From Planktomarina sp. (GTDB lineage Bacteria; Pseudomonadota; Alphaproteobacteria; Rhodobacterales; Rhodobacteraceae), in the NCBI GenBank assembly GCA_016780825.1, contig JADHLF010000020.1, forward strand, positions 1 through 38,488: a stretch of DNA of 38,488 bases, read 5' to 3'. Each line of letters starts with the position of its first letter. Within the stretch, counting starts at the first letter, position 1. A program made the position numbers and the translations under genes. Under the pieces are notes generated by a model, which worked only from the letters and a program-made list of their open reading frames with translations, was not told the DNA's origin and made no database searches. Below, in pieces: positions 1 through 8,168 of this stretch.

Positions 1-1047
1 GGGGGTAAGGCCGATATTGTGGATGTCGCTCGCCGTGCGGGCGTTTCGATTTCGACGGTGTCCCGCAGCTTCAATCACCCAAATTTGGTGAATCTTGCGA
101 CTCGTAAAAAGATTGAAAAATCCGTGAAGGCTTTGGGTTATATCCGCAATCGGGCGGCGCAGGCGATGCATGGGCGGCGCAGCGGCACGATTGGTTTGAT
201 CGTCCCAACCATTGATCATGCGATTTTTGCCGAGGTCATCCAAAGCTTTTCGGACGCGGTCGATCAGGCGGGTTTTACCCTGTTGATTGCCAGCCATGGA
301 TTCGATTTGGAGCGCGAGTATGCCGTGTTGCGAAAATTTCTCGAGCACCGGGTGGATGGGGTGGCACTGATTGGTCTGGATCACTGCGAACCAACCTTTC
401 AACTCTTGGAGCAACAGTCGGTCCCGGTGATTTCTATTTGGAACTATGAAGAGGATAGCCGCATTTCCTGCGTTGGGGCTGCCAATCGCGAGGCGGGGCA
501 GATGGCGGCAAAACATGTGCTCGATTTGGGGCACAGGCGGATTGCCTTGGTATTTCCCAAGACGGACGGCAATGATCGCGCAAGGGGGCGATTGGAGGGG
601 GCTTTGGCGCAATTGCGGCGCCAAGAGGCTGAGCCGCCAGAGGCTTGGACCATACAGGCTCCTTACAATATCGCCGAGGCCAAGGAAGCCTGCGGCGCAT
701 TGTTTGACCTGCCGGAACGTCCCACGGCCCTTCTGTGCGGTAATGATGTGATCGCGCAGGGGGCAATTTATGCGGCAGTCCAGCGAGGGTTGCGGGTGCC
801 AGAAGACCTGTCAGTTTTGGGGATCGGGGATTTCAAAGGCAGCAAAGAGATGGAGCCTGCTCTGACCACGATCCATTTCCCAGCCGAAGAGATTGGCGGC
901 TTGGCTGGGCGCGAAATGTGCGGATTAATCGCTCAGTCGGAAGGGCGGAAAACCATGGGACAGATGGTGCGCCGGAAATGTCAGATCAGCTTGGCGGAGC
1001 GCGCGACCTGCTTGCCAGTTTCGCAGTCGCGCGCTTCTGACTATTGA
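1..1047 (+). CDS. LacI-family transcriptional regulator (5' end cut by window edge)
   Basis: This is a LacI/GalR-type repressor. An N-terminal helix-turn-helix (VARRAGVSISTVSRSFN) is followed by the hinge (ALGYIRNRAAQAMHGRRSGTIGLIVP) and a periplasmic-binding-protein-like effector domain ending near IHFPAEEIG. The frame is open from base 1 and the residues before the GTG at 19 (KADI) still fit the family N-terminus, so only a few codons are probably missing and the GTG is probably not the real start. It lies directly upstream of a TRAP transporter operon on the same strand and is the natural candidate regulator for it. Family members usually bind a sugar or sugar-acid ligand; the ligand here cannot be read from sequence. 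Confidence 0.93.
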   Translation, partial: GGKADIVDVARRAGVSISTVSRSFNHPNLVNLATRKKIEKSVKALGYIRNRAAQAMHGRRSGTIGLIVPTIDHAIFAEVIQSFSDAVDQAGFTLLIASHGFDLEREYAVLRKFLEHRVDGVALIGLDHCEPTFQLLEQQSVPVISIWNYEEDSRISCVGAANREAGQMAAKHVLDLGHRRIALVFPKTDGNDRARGRLEGALAQLRRQEAEPPEAWTIQAPYNIAEAKEACGALFDLPERPTALLCGNDVIAQGAIYAAVQRGLRVPEDLSVLGIGDFKGSKEMEPALTTIHFPAEEIGGLAGREMCGLIAQSEGRKTMGQMVRRKCQISLAERATCLPVSQSRASDY

Positions 1048-1054
1048 AGCATTC

Positions 1055-1078
1055 CGCAAAAGAAAATGAATTTTTGCG
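1055..1078. repeat. Inverted repeat downstream of the LacI gene
   Basis: CGCAAAA (1055-1061) and TTTTGCG (1072-1078) form perfect 7-base arms around a 10-base spacer, starting eight bases after the regulator's stop. It could be a weak terminator, since the right arm carries five T's, or an operator for the LacI protein upstream of dctP, whose start is about 100 bases away. The sequence alone does not decide. Confidence 0.4.
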
Positions 1079-1174
1079 AAAAAACCCGCCTCGCCCCTTC
1101 CAATGGGGGCTTATTGCGCTATCGTTCTTCAGGGAAGCCAAATAGAAGTTCGGCTCACTATCTGGGAGGATAAC

Positions 1175-2191
1175 ATGAAAAATCTAGGAATGAAGACGGC
1201 TATTGCTGCATTGACGGTGGCCTTTGCCGGCGAAGCGATTGCGACTGAGTGGAATGTTTCCGTATGGGGCAAGCGTCGCGCGTTTACCGAGCATGTTGAA
1301 AAATTGGCAGAATTGGTTTCGGCGAAAACCAATGGCGAATTCACCATGAATGTCAGCTACGGCGGTCTGTCAAAGAACCGCGAAAACCTCGATGGGATTT
1401 CGATTGGGGCCTTTGAAATGGCGCAATTTTGTGCTGGCTACCATCCTGATAAAAACCGCGTGGTGACTGTTTTGGAGCTGCCGTTCTTGGGGGTTGCCAA
1501 TTTGGAGGAAGAAGTGGCGGTGAGCCATGCGGTCTATGCCCATCCGGCAGCGACCGAAGAGATGGCGCAATGGAATGCGCGTCTTCTTATGACCTCACCG
1601 ATGCCTCAATATAATATCGTCGGCACTGGCGATCCGCGTTCGACCCTGGCTGATTTCGAAGGCATGCGCGTGCGGGCCACAGGCGGTCTGGGTCAGGCGT
1701 TCGCGGCGGTTGGCAGTGTGCCCACATCCGTGACAGCAACTGAAGCCTATCAAGCGATGGAATCGGGTGTTGTAGATACGGTGGCCTTCGCGCAGCACGC
1801 GCATTTGTCCTATGGTACAATCAACCGTGCCGATTGGTGGACCGAGAACCTAAACCCTGGCACTGTGAACTGCCCGGTTGTGGTTAACATCGACGCCTAT
1901 GAAAGCCTCTCTGATGCGCACCGCGCGGTATTGGATGAATCCGTTGATGAATCGATTGCCTATTATCTCGAAAACTACGCCAAATTGTTGAAGCGTTGGG
2001 ATGATGTTCTGGCCGAAAAAGGCGTTGAGAAAGTCACCATCAGCGAGTCTGAATTGGCAGCGTTCCGCGTCAAAGCGGCCGATCCAATCCGTGCAGCTTG
2101 GGTGGCGGAAATGGAAGCTCAGGGCATTCCTGGTCAAGAATTGTTTGACCTTGTGATGACCACTTTGGAAAACACCCGTAAGGGCAACTGA
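1175..2191 (+). CDS. dctP: TRAP transporter substrate-binding protein (DctP family)
   Basis: This periplasmic solute receptor of a TRAP transporter has 338 residues, normal for the family. A signal peptide covers about residues 1-23 (MKNLGMKT...GEAIA) with cleavage before TEW. The DctP fold follows, including the segment FEGMRVRATGG around 161-171, where family members carry the arginine that salt-bridges a ligand carboxylate (R165 or R167 here). The start is the ATG at 1175 because a strong ribosome site, GGGAGGA, lies at 1164-1170; an upstream in-frame start at 1103 would spoil the signal peptide. The substrate is unknown. The LacI regulator upstream and the aldehyde dehydrogenase downstream argue against a simple C4-dicarboxylate carrier, but that is inference. 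Confidence 0.92.
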   Translation: MKNLGMKTAIAALTVAFAGEAIATEWNVSVWGKRRAFTEHVEKLAELVSAKTNGEFTMNVSYGGLSKNRENLDGISIGAFEMAQFCAGYHPDKNRVVTVLELPFLGVANLEEEVAVSHAVYAHPAATEEMAQWNARLLMTSPMPQYNIVGTGDPRSTLADFEGMRVRATGGLGQAFAAVGSVPTSVTATEAYQAMESGVVDTVAFAQHAHLSYGTINRADWWTENLNPGTVNCPVVVNIDAYESLSDAHRAVLDESVDESIAYYLENYAKLLKRWDDVLAEKGVEKVTISESELAAFRVKAADPIRAAWVAEMEAQGIPGQELFDLVMTTLENTRKGN

Positions 2192-2200
2192 TCCAAACGC

Positions 2201-2233
2201 ACCTGCCCCTCTTCGCAAGGGGCAGGTGTTTTA
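2201..2233 (+). terminator. Terminator-like hairpin between dctP and dctQ
   Basis: Perfect 10-base arms ACCTGCCCCT (2201-2210) and AGGGGCAGGT (2218-2227) enclose a 7-base loop and are followed by GTTTTAT. Located between the receptor gene and the two membrane-subunit genes, it most likely lets only part of the transcription continue, giving excess receptor over DctQM. A 3'-stabilising stem for a processed dctP transcript is the alternative. Confidence 0.7.
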
Positions 2234-2270
2234 TATTTCGGCCCCGTCAATTTAACCCGAAAGCAACGCC

Positions 2271-2900
2271 ATGGCTTCCTCCTCATCTGTTCTGCAAGAC
2301 GATTCTTGGCTTAGCCGCGCGGATCGTGCGCTATTGCCAGTTGAGCGCGTCTTTGCATTATTCAGCGGGCTGGCGGTATTCTCCCTAATGTTTCTTGCCG
2401 CCTATTCTGTCACAGGTCGTAAATTCTTCAATCAACCCTTGAATGGTTACGTCGACTATATTGAGGCGGCCATGCCGGTGATTGCCTTTATGGGCGTCTC
2501 CTATGTGCAACGCTTCGGCGGCCATATTCGTATGGATATGATCATCTGCAAAATGCGTGGTCGGGTCCTCTGGGCGTTGGAGCTTCTGACGGTGGCCTTG
2601 GTTTTGGTGGTTATTTTGGCGCTGATCTGGGGATCCTGGGCGCATTTTGACCGCAGTTTTGATTTCACCAAACCTCTTTGGAGCCGCGACAGCTCGATTG
2701 ATATCGGCATTCCAATGTGGCCGGCCAAACTTCTGGTGCCCGTCGCCTTCTCGCTTTTGGCGGTGCGGCTCGTCTTGCAGATCATTGGCTATGGCCGTGC
2801 ATTGGTGCTCGGACTGGAGCATCCGGTGGCTGTGCCCTTGATCTTAACAATTGAAGAACAGGCCATGGCAGAAGCAGCCCATTTGGCGGAGCAAGAGTGA
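2271..2900 (+). CDS. dctQ: TRAP transporter small permease subunit (DctQ family)
   Basis: This 209-residue small inner-membrane subunit of a TRAP transporter has about four hydrophobic segments, near residues 27-48, 63-82, 98-122 and 150-172, in the usual DctQ pattern. It includes the conserved-looking stretch GVSYVQRFGGHIRMDMI. The N-terminus is polar and slightly extended, and the C-terminal tail is acidic (AEAAHLAEQE). The ATG at 2271 follows the terminator-like hairpin by about 40 bases. Its TGA (2898-2900) overlaps the dctM ATG, so the two membrane subunits are probably translationally coupled. Role and location come from the family; the substrate is unknown. Confidence 0.9.
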   Translation: MASSSSVLQDDSWLSRADRALLPVERVFALFSGLAVFSLMFLAAYSVTGRKFFNQPLNGYVDYIEAAMPVIAFMGVSYVQRFGGHIRMDMIICKMRGRVLWALELLTVALVLVVILALIWGSWAHFDRSFDFTKPLWSRDSSIDIGIPMWPAKLLVPVAFSLLAVRLVLQIIGYGRALVLGLEHPVAVPLILTIEEQAMAEAAHLAEQE

Positions 2901-4300
2901 TGGATCCTATTTCAATAGGTCTATGGACCACAGGCGGCATGCTGGTTTTGGTTTTAATCGGCATGCGGGTGGCTTTTGCGGCGGGTCTTGCCGGTTTTGT
3001 TGGCTTGTTTTGGCTGCGCTGGAACGGTTTTGACTATGACCCTGCAAAATTTGGCAAAGCACTCACCATCAGCGTGAAAATTGCCGGTCAAGTGCCACAT
3101 TCGAAAATCGCCGCGCAGGCCTTGAGCCTTATTCCGACGTTCATCTTGATTGGTTATTTGGCCTATTATGCCAAGCTGACCACGGCGCTTTTTGAGGCCG
3201 CAAAACGTTGGATCGCTTGGGTGCCTGGCGGTCTTGCGGTCTCTACGGTCTTCGCGACAGCTGGTTTTGCGGCGGTTTCAGGCGCATCCGTGGCCACAGC
3301 GGCGGTTTTTGCGCGGATTGCGATTCCTGAGATGCTGAAAATTGGCTATAACAAGCAATTCGCCGCTGGCGTTGTGGCGGCTGGCGGGACTTTGGCGTCG
3401 CTTATACCGCCCTCTGCGATCTTGGTCATCTATGCGATCATCGTTGAGCAGGATGTGGGCAAGCTGCTGTTGGCGGGCTTTATTCCCGGTGCTTTTTCGG
3501 CTTTGATCTATGCCGGGCTTATCATCGGTATTGCCATGATCTTCAAAAACGTTGGCCCACCGGTGTCAGGCTTCACTTGGCGCGAGCGTTTTGCAGTGCT
3601 GCCACCCGCTTTGCCGATTGTTGCCGTCGTCGTGATCATCATCTTCTTTGTGTACAATCCGTTTGGCGATGCTTGGGGCACGCCGACAGAAGGCGGCGCC
3701 GTCGGTGCCTTTATCGTGTTTTTGATGGCACTCTATCGCGGCATGCGCTGGGCCCAGTTGAAAGATGCATTGCTGGAAACGGCCAAGTTGACCGTGATGA
3801 TCTTTTCAATCATTTGGGGCGTGCTGATTTATGTAAGGTTCTTGGGATTTGCAGATCTTCCAGGGGTGTTTTCGGATTGGATCACCAGCCTGGATATGGC
3901 GCCTTTGCTTATTTTGATCTGCATCCTGTTGGCCTATGCGGTTTTGGGCATGTTCATGGATGCCATCGGTATGTTGCTTTTGACCCTGCCCGTGGTCTAT
4001 CCGGCCGTCATGGCGCTCAATGGCGGTGAATATGTCACTGCGGCCGATAGCGCTTTTGGCATGAATGGCACGATGTGTGCCATTTGGTTTGGGATATTGG
4101 TGGTGAAAATGGCGGAGTTCTGTCTTATTACCCCGCCCATCGGGCTCAATTGCTTTGTGGTCGCTGGGGTGCGCGACGATTTAACGGTGCAGGATGTCTT
4201 CAAAGGCGTCACCCCCTTCTTCCTTGCCGATGGCGTCACAATCGCGCTTTTGGTCGCCTTTCCTGGAATTGTTCTTTGGCTGCCGTCCCTGGTGGGGTAG
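2900..4300 (+). CDS. dctM: TRAP transporter large permease subunit (DctM family)
   Basis: This is the large membrane subunit that carries substrate translocation in a Na+-coupled TRAP transporter. It has 466 residues and about twelve hydrophobic segments. Conserved DctM-like stretches include AAVSGASVATAAVFARIAIPEM and GTLASLIPPSAILVIYAIIVEQDVGKLLLAGFIPG, split here only for reading. It is somewhat longer than the commonest DctM proteins (about 425-440 residues), with extra sequence in the N-terminal part. I chose the ATG at 2900, which overlaps the dctQ stop (TGATG), over the GTG one codon earlier. It forms one transport system with dctP and dctQ. Confidence 0.92.
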   Translation: MDPISIGLWTTGGMLVLVLIGMRVAFAAGLAGFVGLFWLRWNGFDYDPAKFGKALTISVKIAGQVPHSKIAAQALSLIPTFILIGYLAYYAKLTTALFEAAKRWIAWVPGGLAVSTVFATAGFAAVSGASVATAAVFARIAIPEMLKIGYNKQFAAGVVAAGGTLASLIPPSAILVIYAIIVEQDVGKLLLAGFIPGAFSALIYAGLIIGIAMIFKNVGPPVSGFTWRERFAVLPPALPIVAVVVIIIFFVYNPFGDAWGTPTEGGAVGAFIVFLMALYRGMRWAQLKDALLETAKLTVMIFSIIWGVLIYVRFLGFADLPGVFSDWITSLDMAPLLILICILLAYAVLGMFMDAIGMLLLTLPVVYPAVMALNGGEYVTAADSAFGMNGTMCAIWFGILVVKMAEFCLITPPIGLNCFVVAGVRDDLTVQDVFKGVTPFFLADGVTIALLVAFPGIVLWLPSLVG

Positions 4301-4351
4301 GGCGTCGAAATATCTCTTGCCTCTTTTGCTGGGGCATGAAACCCATTGCTT

Positions 4352-5245
4352 ATGAGCGAGAAAATTGCGGATAGGCCAATTGTTGGCGCAGTGTGGATGG
4401 GGATGTCCGGCCTATGTTTCATCGGCGTTTATGTTGGCGTAAAATTGGTGGGCACACGCCTACCCGCCGCTGAGAGTGCCTTTCTGCGCTATGCTTTAGG
4501 CCTGGTGTTCTTGCTGCCGGTGCTGCGTGTTTTGATGCGTGAGGGGCTCACATGGCAGGTCATCAAACTTGGCGCCGGGCGCGCGTTTTTGCATACTTTT
4601 GCCGTGACACTTTGGTTCTACGCCATGGCCCGCATTCCCGTAGCGGAAGTCTCTGCCATGGGATATTTGACGCCAATCTTCGTCACATTAGGCGCGGTGG
4701 TCATCCTGGGGGAGCGTTTGGCGCTGCGCCGGGGGCTGGCGATTGTGGTGGCGATATTGGGCTTATTGGTCATCTTGCGGCCGGGCATTCGCGAGATCAC
4801 ACCCGGTCATATCGCCATGCTGGGCACAACCCTGTGTTTCGGGGTAAGCTACCTCATCGCCAAGCGCTTGACCGATTTGGCCAGCGCGGACATGGTCGTG
4901 GCGCTTTTATCCGTTGGTGTGACCATCGGGCTTATCCCTCTCACAATCCCGGTCTGGATCGCGCCCACAAGTTTTGAAGTCGGTATGCTCTTGGCGGTCG
5001 CCACATTTGCCGTTGCAGGGCATTACTCCATGACCTTTGCTTTTAGATCCGCCCCGCTGACGGTCACGCAGCCGGTGGGATTTTTGCAGTTGATTTGGTC
5101 AGTCGCCACCGGATATTTCCTTTTTGGCGAGCATATAGATGCTTTGGTTATTTTAGGCGGGACGATTATCATCGGGTCCGTGCTATATCTCACGCTGCGC
5201 GAGGCGCAGTTGAAGCGAAAACGAGAAAGAAAGACCCCCCTATGA
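4352..5245 (+). CDS. EamA/DMT-family permease
   Basis: This is an inner-membrane drug/metabolite transporter of the EamA family with 297 residues. Two internally similar halves of about five membrane helices each can be seen: residues 10-135 around VWMGMSGLCFIGVYVGVKLVGT, and 150-285 ending in LVILGGTIIIGSVLYL. The start is the ATG at 4352; a TTG two codons upstream is possible but less likely. The final ATGA is shared with the next gene, the aldehyde dehydrogenase, so the two are translationally coupled. Family members mostly export amino acids, metabolites or drugs; the direction and substrate here are unknown. Confidence 0.88.
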   Translation: MSEKIADRPIVGAVWMGMSGLCFIGVYVGVKLVGTRLPAAESAFLRYALGLVFLLPVLRVLMREGLTWQVIKLGAGRAFLHTFAVTLWFYAMARIPVAEVSAMGYLTPIFVTLGAVVILGERLALRRGLAIVVAILGLLVILRPGIREITPGHIAMLGTTLCFGVSYLIAKRLTDLASADMVVALLSVGVTIGLIPLTIPVWIAPTSFEVGMLLAVATFAVAGHYSMTFAFRSAPLTVTQPVGFLQLIWSVATGYFLFGEHIDALVILGGTIIIGSVLYLTLREAQLKRKRERKTPL

Positions 5246-6696
5246 TCGATCCAAAACCCACCGCCAGCCACTTCATCAATGGCGCCTATGTTGAAGATAC
5301 AGCCGGCGCCGCGATTGATGTGATCTACCCCGCAACGGGCGAGGTGATTGGTCGGGTGCATAGTGCGACACCGCAGATTGTGCAGGCCGCTCTTGCGGCG
5401 GCCAAGGCGGCCCAGCCAGCTTGGGCGGCGATGACTGGCACTGAGCGCGGCCGGATATTGCGCCGGGCGGCGGATATGATGCGCGCGCAGAACCGTTCCT
5501 TGTCCGAATTGGAAACCTATGACACCGGCAAGCCTTTGCAAGAAACTTTGGTGGCCGATGCCACCTCTGCGGCGGATGCTTTGGAGTATTTCGGGGGCCT
5601 GGCCGGGAGTCTCACTGGGGAGCATGTGCAATTTGGTGAGGATTTTATCTATACGATACGAGAGCCGCTCGGGGTCTGCGTTGGGATTGGCGCTTGGAAT
5701 TACCCCACGCAAATTGCCGCTTGGAAAGGCGCGCCCGCTTTGGCCTGCGGCAACGCCATGGTCTTTAAGCCCTCTGAAACAACTCCGCTTTGCGCGTTGA
5801 AAGTTGCAGAAATTTTGCATGAGGCCGGTTTGCCGGCTGGGCTGTATAATGTGGTGCAGGGATTGGGCGATGTCGGGGCAGCCTTGGTGAGTGATCCTTT
5901 GGTAGATAAGGTCTCGCTCACAGGCTCGCTGCCCACAGGCCGGAAGGTCTATGCGGCCGCGGCAGAGGCTATGCGCCATGTGACCATGGAGCTGGGTGGA
6001 AAATCGCCACTGATCATCTTTGATGATGCCGAGCTGGAGGCTGCGGTCAGCGGTGCGATCTTGGCCAATTTTTATTCCTCTGGGCAGATTTGCTCAAATG
6101 GCACACGCGTCTTTGTGCAAAAGGGCATCAAGCCAGCCTTTCTCAAGCGCCTCTCCGAGCGCTTGGCCACAGCGGTTTTGGGAGATCCTATGGATGAGGC
6201 CACAAATTTCGGTCCCATGGTTTCAGAGCGACAGCGCGACATCGTCGAGGGGTTCATTGCCAAGGGCAAGGCGGAGGGGGCGCGGCTTGTCTGTGGCGGC
6301 ACACGGCTGGATCGCCCAGGTTTTTGGCTGACACCGGCGGTATTTACCGATGTGACGGATCACATGACCATCGCAAGGGAAGAGATTTTCGGACCCGTGT
6401 TGTCCGTGCTGGAATTTGAGGATGAGGCCGAGGTCTTGGCGCGGGCCAATGATACGGACTATGGGCTGGCGGCCGGGGTCTTTACCCAAAACCTGCCGCG
6501 GGCACATCGGATGGTGAAGGCATTGCAGGCAGGGACCTGCTTTATCAATAGCTATAATGATGCCCCAGTTGAAGCGCCGTTTGGGGGCGTAAAACTCTCT
6601 GGTGTGGGCCGGGAGAACTCGAAGGCCGCGATCAATCATTATTCACAGCTGAAATCTGTCTATGTACGCCTGAGCCAATTGGAAGCGCCCTATTAA
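5242..6696 (+). CDS. betB: NAD(P)-dependent aldehyde dehydrogenase, betaine-aldehyde-dehydrogenase-like
   Basis: This cytoplasmic aldehyde dehydrogenase has 484 residues. The family residues are present: N153 in AWNYP, K176 in FKPSET, general base E250 in MELGGKSP and the catalytic cysteine C284 in GQICSNGTRVFV. The GQxCSNGTRVFV and GIGAWNYP wording is typical of BetB, which oxidises betaine aldehyde to glycine betaine. Closely related enzymes oxidise other amino-aldehydes, so the symbol rests on similarity. The start is the ATG at 5242 inside the ATGA shared with the EamA permease; the longer open frame back to 5095 is a shadow of that permease. No betA, betC or betI neighbours are present, which is unusual for betB. 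Confidence 0.87.
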   Translation: MIDPKPTASHFINGAYVEDTAGAAIDVIYPATGEVIGRVHSATPQIVQAALAAAKAAQPAWAAMTGTERGRILRRAADMMRAQNRSLSELETYDTGKPLQETLVADATSAADALEYFGGLAGSLTGEHVQFGEDFIYTIREPLGVCVGIGAWNYPTQIAAWKGAPALACGNAMVFKPSETTPLCALKVAEILHEAGLPAGLYNVVQGLGDVGAALVSDPLVDKVSLTGSLPTGRKVYAAAAEAMRHVTMELGGKSPLIIFDDAELEAAVSGAILANFYSSGQICSNGTRVFVQKGIKPAFLKRLSERLATAVLGDPMDEATNFGPMVSERQRDIVEGFIAKGKAEGARLVCGGTRLDRPGFWLTPAVFTDVTDHMTIAREEIFGPVLSVLEFEDEAEVLARANDTDYGLAAGVFTQNLPRAHRMVKALQAGTCFINSYNDAPVEAPFGGVKLSGVGRENSKAAINHYSQLKSVYVRLSQLEAPY

Positions 6697-6721
6697 CGTC
6701 AGGCTCAGGCAGGGCGTCGCT

Positions 6722-8116
6722 TCACCCCACTTGATAGGGCAGGATGCCGCGCAGATCAGGATCCACCTGCAAATTGCGCTCCAGCGGTGGCACCGAGCGT
6801 TGGTGGCAATTGCGGCGCTCACAGATTCGGCAGGAAATGCCAATGGGCTCCACCTGGGCATTGGCGCTGGTGTCCAGCCCGTCGGCATAGACCAAAGACC
6901 CCGCGTGGCGCATTTCGCATCCCAATCCAATGGCATAGCGCCGCACGGGGGCGCCCCATGCGCCGCCGGATTTGCTCACATCCCGCGCCAGGCAAAAATA
7001 GCGTTTCCCGTCGGGCGTCTCTGCCAGTTGCCGTAAGAACTGCCCTGGGGTTTCAAAGGCGCGATGCACATTCCAAAGCGGGCATGCGCCACCAAAGCGT
7101 GCGAATTGCAAAGAGGTGGCCGAATGGCGCTTGGTAATGGTGCCGGCTTGATCGACACGGACGAAAAAGAAGGGCAAGCCCTTTTGCCCGCTGCGTTGCA
7201 AGGTGGAGAGGCGATGGGCGACCTGCTCGATGCTGGCGCCAAACTTCCCGGCCAATTGTTCCAGATCATGTCGCAAATCCTGCGCTGCGGTCAAAAAGGC
7301 ACCATAGGGCATGAGGCTTGCCCCGGCGTAGTAATTGGCCAAGCCCAGTTTGGCAATGTCGCGAGCGGCGGGTGAATGGAATTTGGCAAAGTCCAATGTG
7401 GCATCCAGCAGATCATTTTGTGTCAACAGGGCCAGTTGGATCAACAGCTGAAATGTGGCGGTTGCCTCGGGCAGATGTGCCGAAAGGGTCAAGATTTTGC
7501 TATCTGGCTCATAGCGGCGCAGGGCCGGACCCCCGCCGCGCCGCAGTGTCACGCCGTGGGCTTCAAGCCGCGCAATGGCATGGGCCTGGATGCTGCCTTT
7601 GGCATCCACGGCGAAGCGCTCCGCCGCGCGGTCCACGGCATCAATATAGTTGTCACAATAGTGGAAAAAATCTCGAACCTCTTCCCAAGGGCTCGACTGT
7701 AGGCGGCTGTCCGCGCGGCCGAGGGCTTCATCCAAAGACGCGAGCCGCTCATGGGTTTCGCGATAGGCCCGATGCAGCTGCAAGAAGGCGCGTGCCAACC
7801 CGGGGGCGTTGTTGGCGGTCATGCGGATATCGGCCAGATGCGGCGCATCGGCGCCAAAAATCGGATCTGTGGCCGCTTCGCGCATATCGCTGACCAGTCG
7901 CGCATTGTCGCCTGATACAAGTTCGGTGACGTCAAACCCGAAGACATCGGCCAAAGCCAAAATCACCGCCGCAGATACAGGGCGGTTGTTATTTTCCATT
8001 TGATTGAGATAGGGCAGGGAGACCTCGAGCCGCTCGGAAAATTCCCGCTGGGTGAGATCAACCTTGCGCCGCAATTCGCGCAGCTTTGTGCCGGCATAGA
8101 GTTTTTGTTTGGCCAT
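6722..8116 (-). CDS. pccR: Short-chain fatty acyl-CoA regulator PccR (ScfR family, XRE-type)
   Basis: This 464-residue regulator begins with a Cro/CI-type helix-turn-helix (about residues 8-65, LRELRRKVDLTQREFSERL and LPYLNQMENNNRP). A long effector region follows, ending in a cysteine cluster (C429, C432, C437 in CRICERRNCHQRSVPPL) typical of the ScfR/RamB-like group. PccR of Rhodobacter sphaeroides belongs to this family, controls propionyl-CoA carboxylase genes and binds paired TTTGCAAA sites. Its place next to pccB, with TTTGCAA sites nearby, supports the same role here. I chose the ATG at 8116; a GTG two codons upstream is also possible. It runs convergent to the aldehyde dehydrogenase gene 25 bases away. 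Confidence 0.9.
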   Translation of the reverse strand: MAKQKLYAGTKLRELRRKVDLTQREFSERLEVSLPYLNQMENNNRPVSAAVILALADVFGFDVTELVSGDNARLVSDMREAATDPIFGADAPHLADIRMTANNAPGLARAFLQLHRAYRETHERLASLDEALGRADSRLQSSPWEEVRDFFHYCDNYIDAVDRAAERFAVDAKGSIQAHAIARLEAHGVTLRRGGGPALRRYEPDSKILTLSAHLPEATATFQLLIQLALLTQNDLLDATLDFAKFHSPAARDIAKLGLANYYAGASLMPYGAFLTAAQDLRHDLEQLAGKFGASIEQVAHRLSTLQRSGQKGLPFFFVRVDQAGTITKRHSATSLQFARFGGACPLWNVHRAFETPGQFLRQLAETPDGKRYFCLARDVSKSGGAWGAPVRRYAIGLGCEMRHAGSLVYADGLDTSANAQVEPIGISCRICERRNCHQRSVPPLERNLQVDPDLRGILPYQVG

Positions 8117-8138
8117 AGGCACCGGTTAGCACACCTGG

Positions 8139-8168
8139 TTTGCAAACTCAACTTTGCGGGTTTGCGAC
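8139..8168. promoter_or_regulatory. Candidate PccR operator upstream of pccR
   Basis: A perfect TTTGCAAA (8139-8146) is followed by TTTGCGGG (8153-8160) and TTTGCGAC (8161-8168). The sites overlap the last codons of the MFS gene, directly before pccR. The half-sites are 14 bases apart rather than the 12 reported for R. sphaeroides (TTTGCAAA-N4-TTTGCAAA), so binding is inferred. Autoregulation of pccR is the likely meaning. Confidence 0.5.

Noticed and set aside
5023..5979. A 318-codon antisense frame opposite the EamA and aldehyde dehydrogenase genes
   Set aside because: It is a shadow of two genes with clear family motifs.
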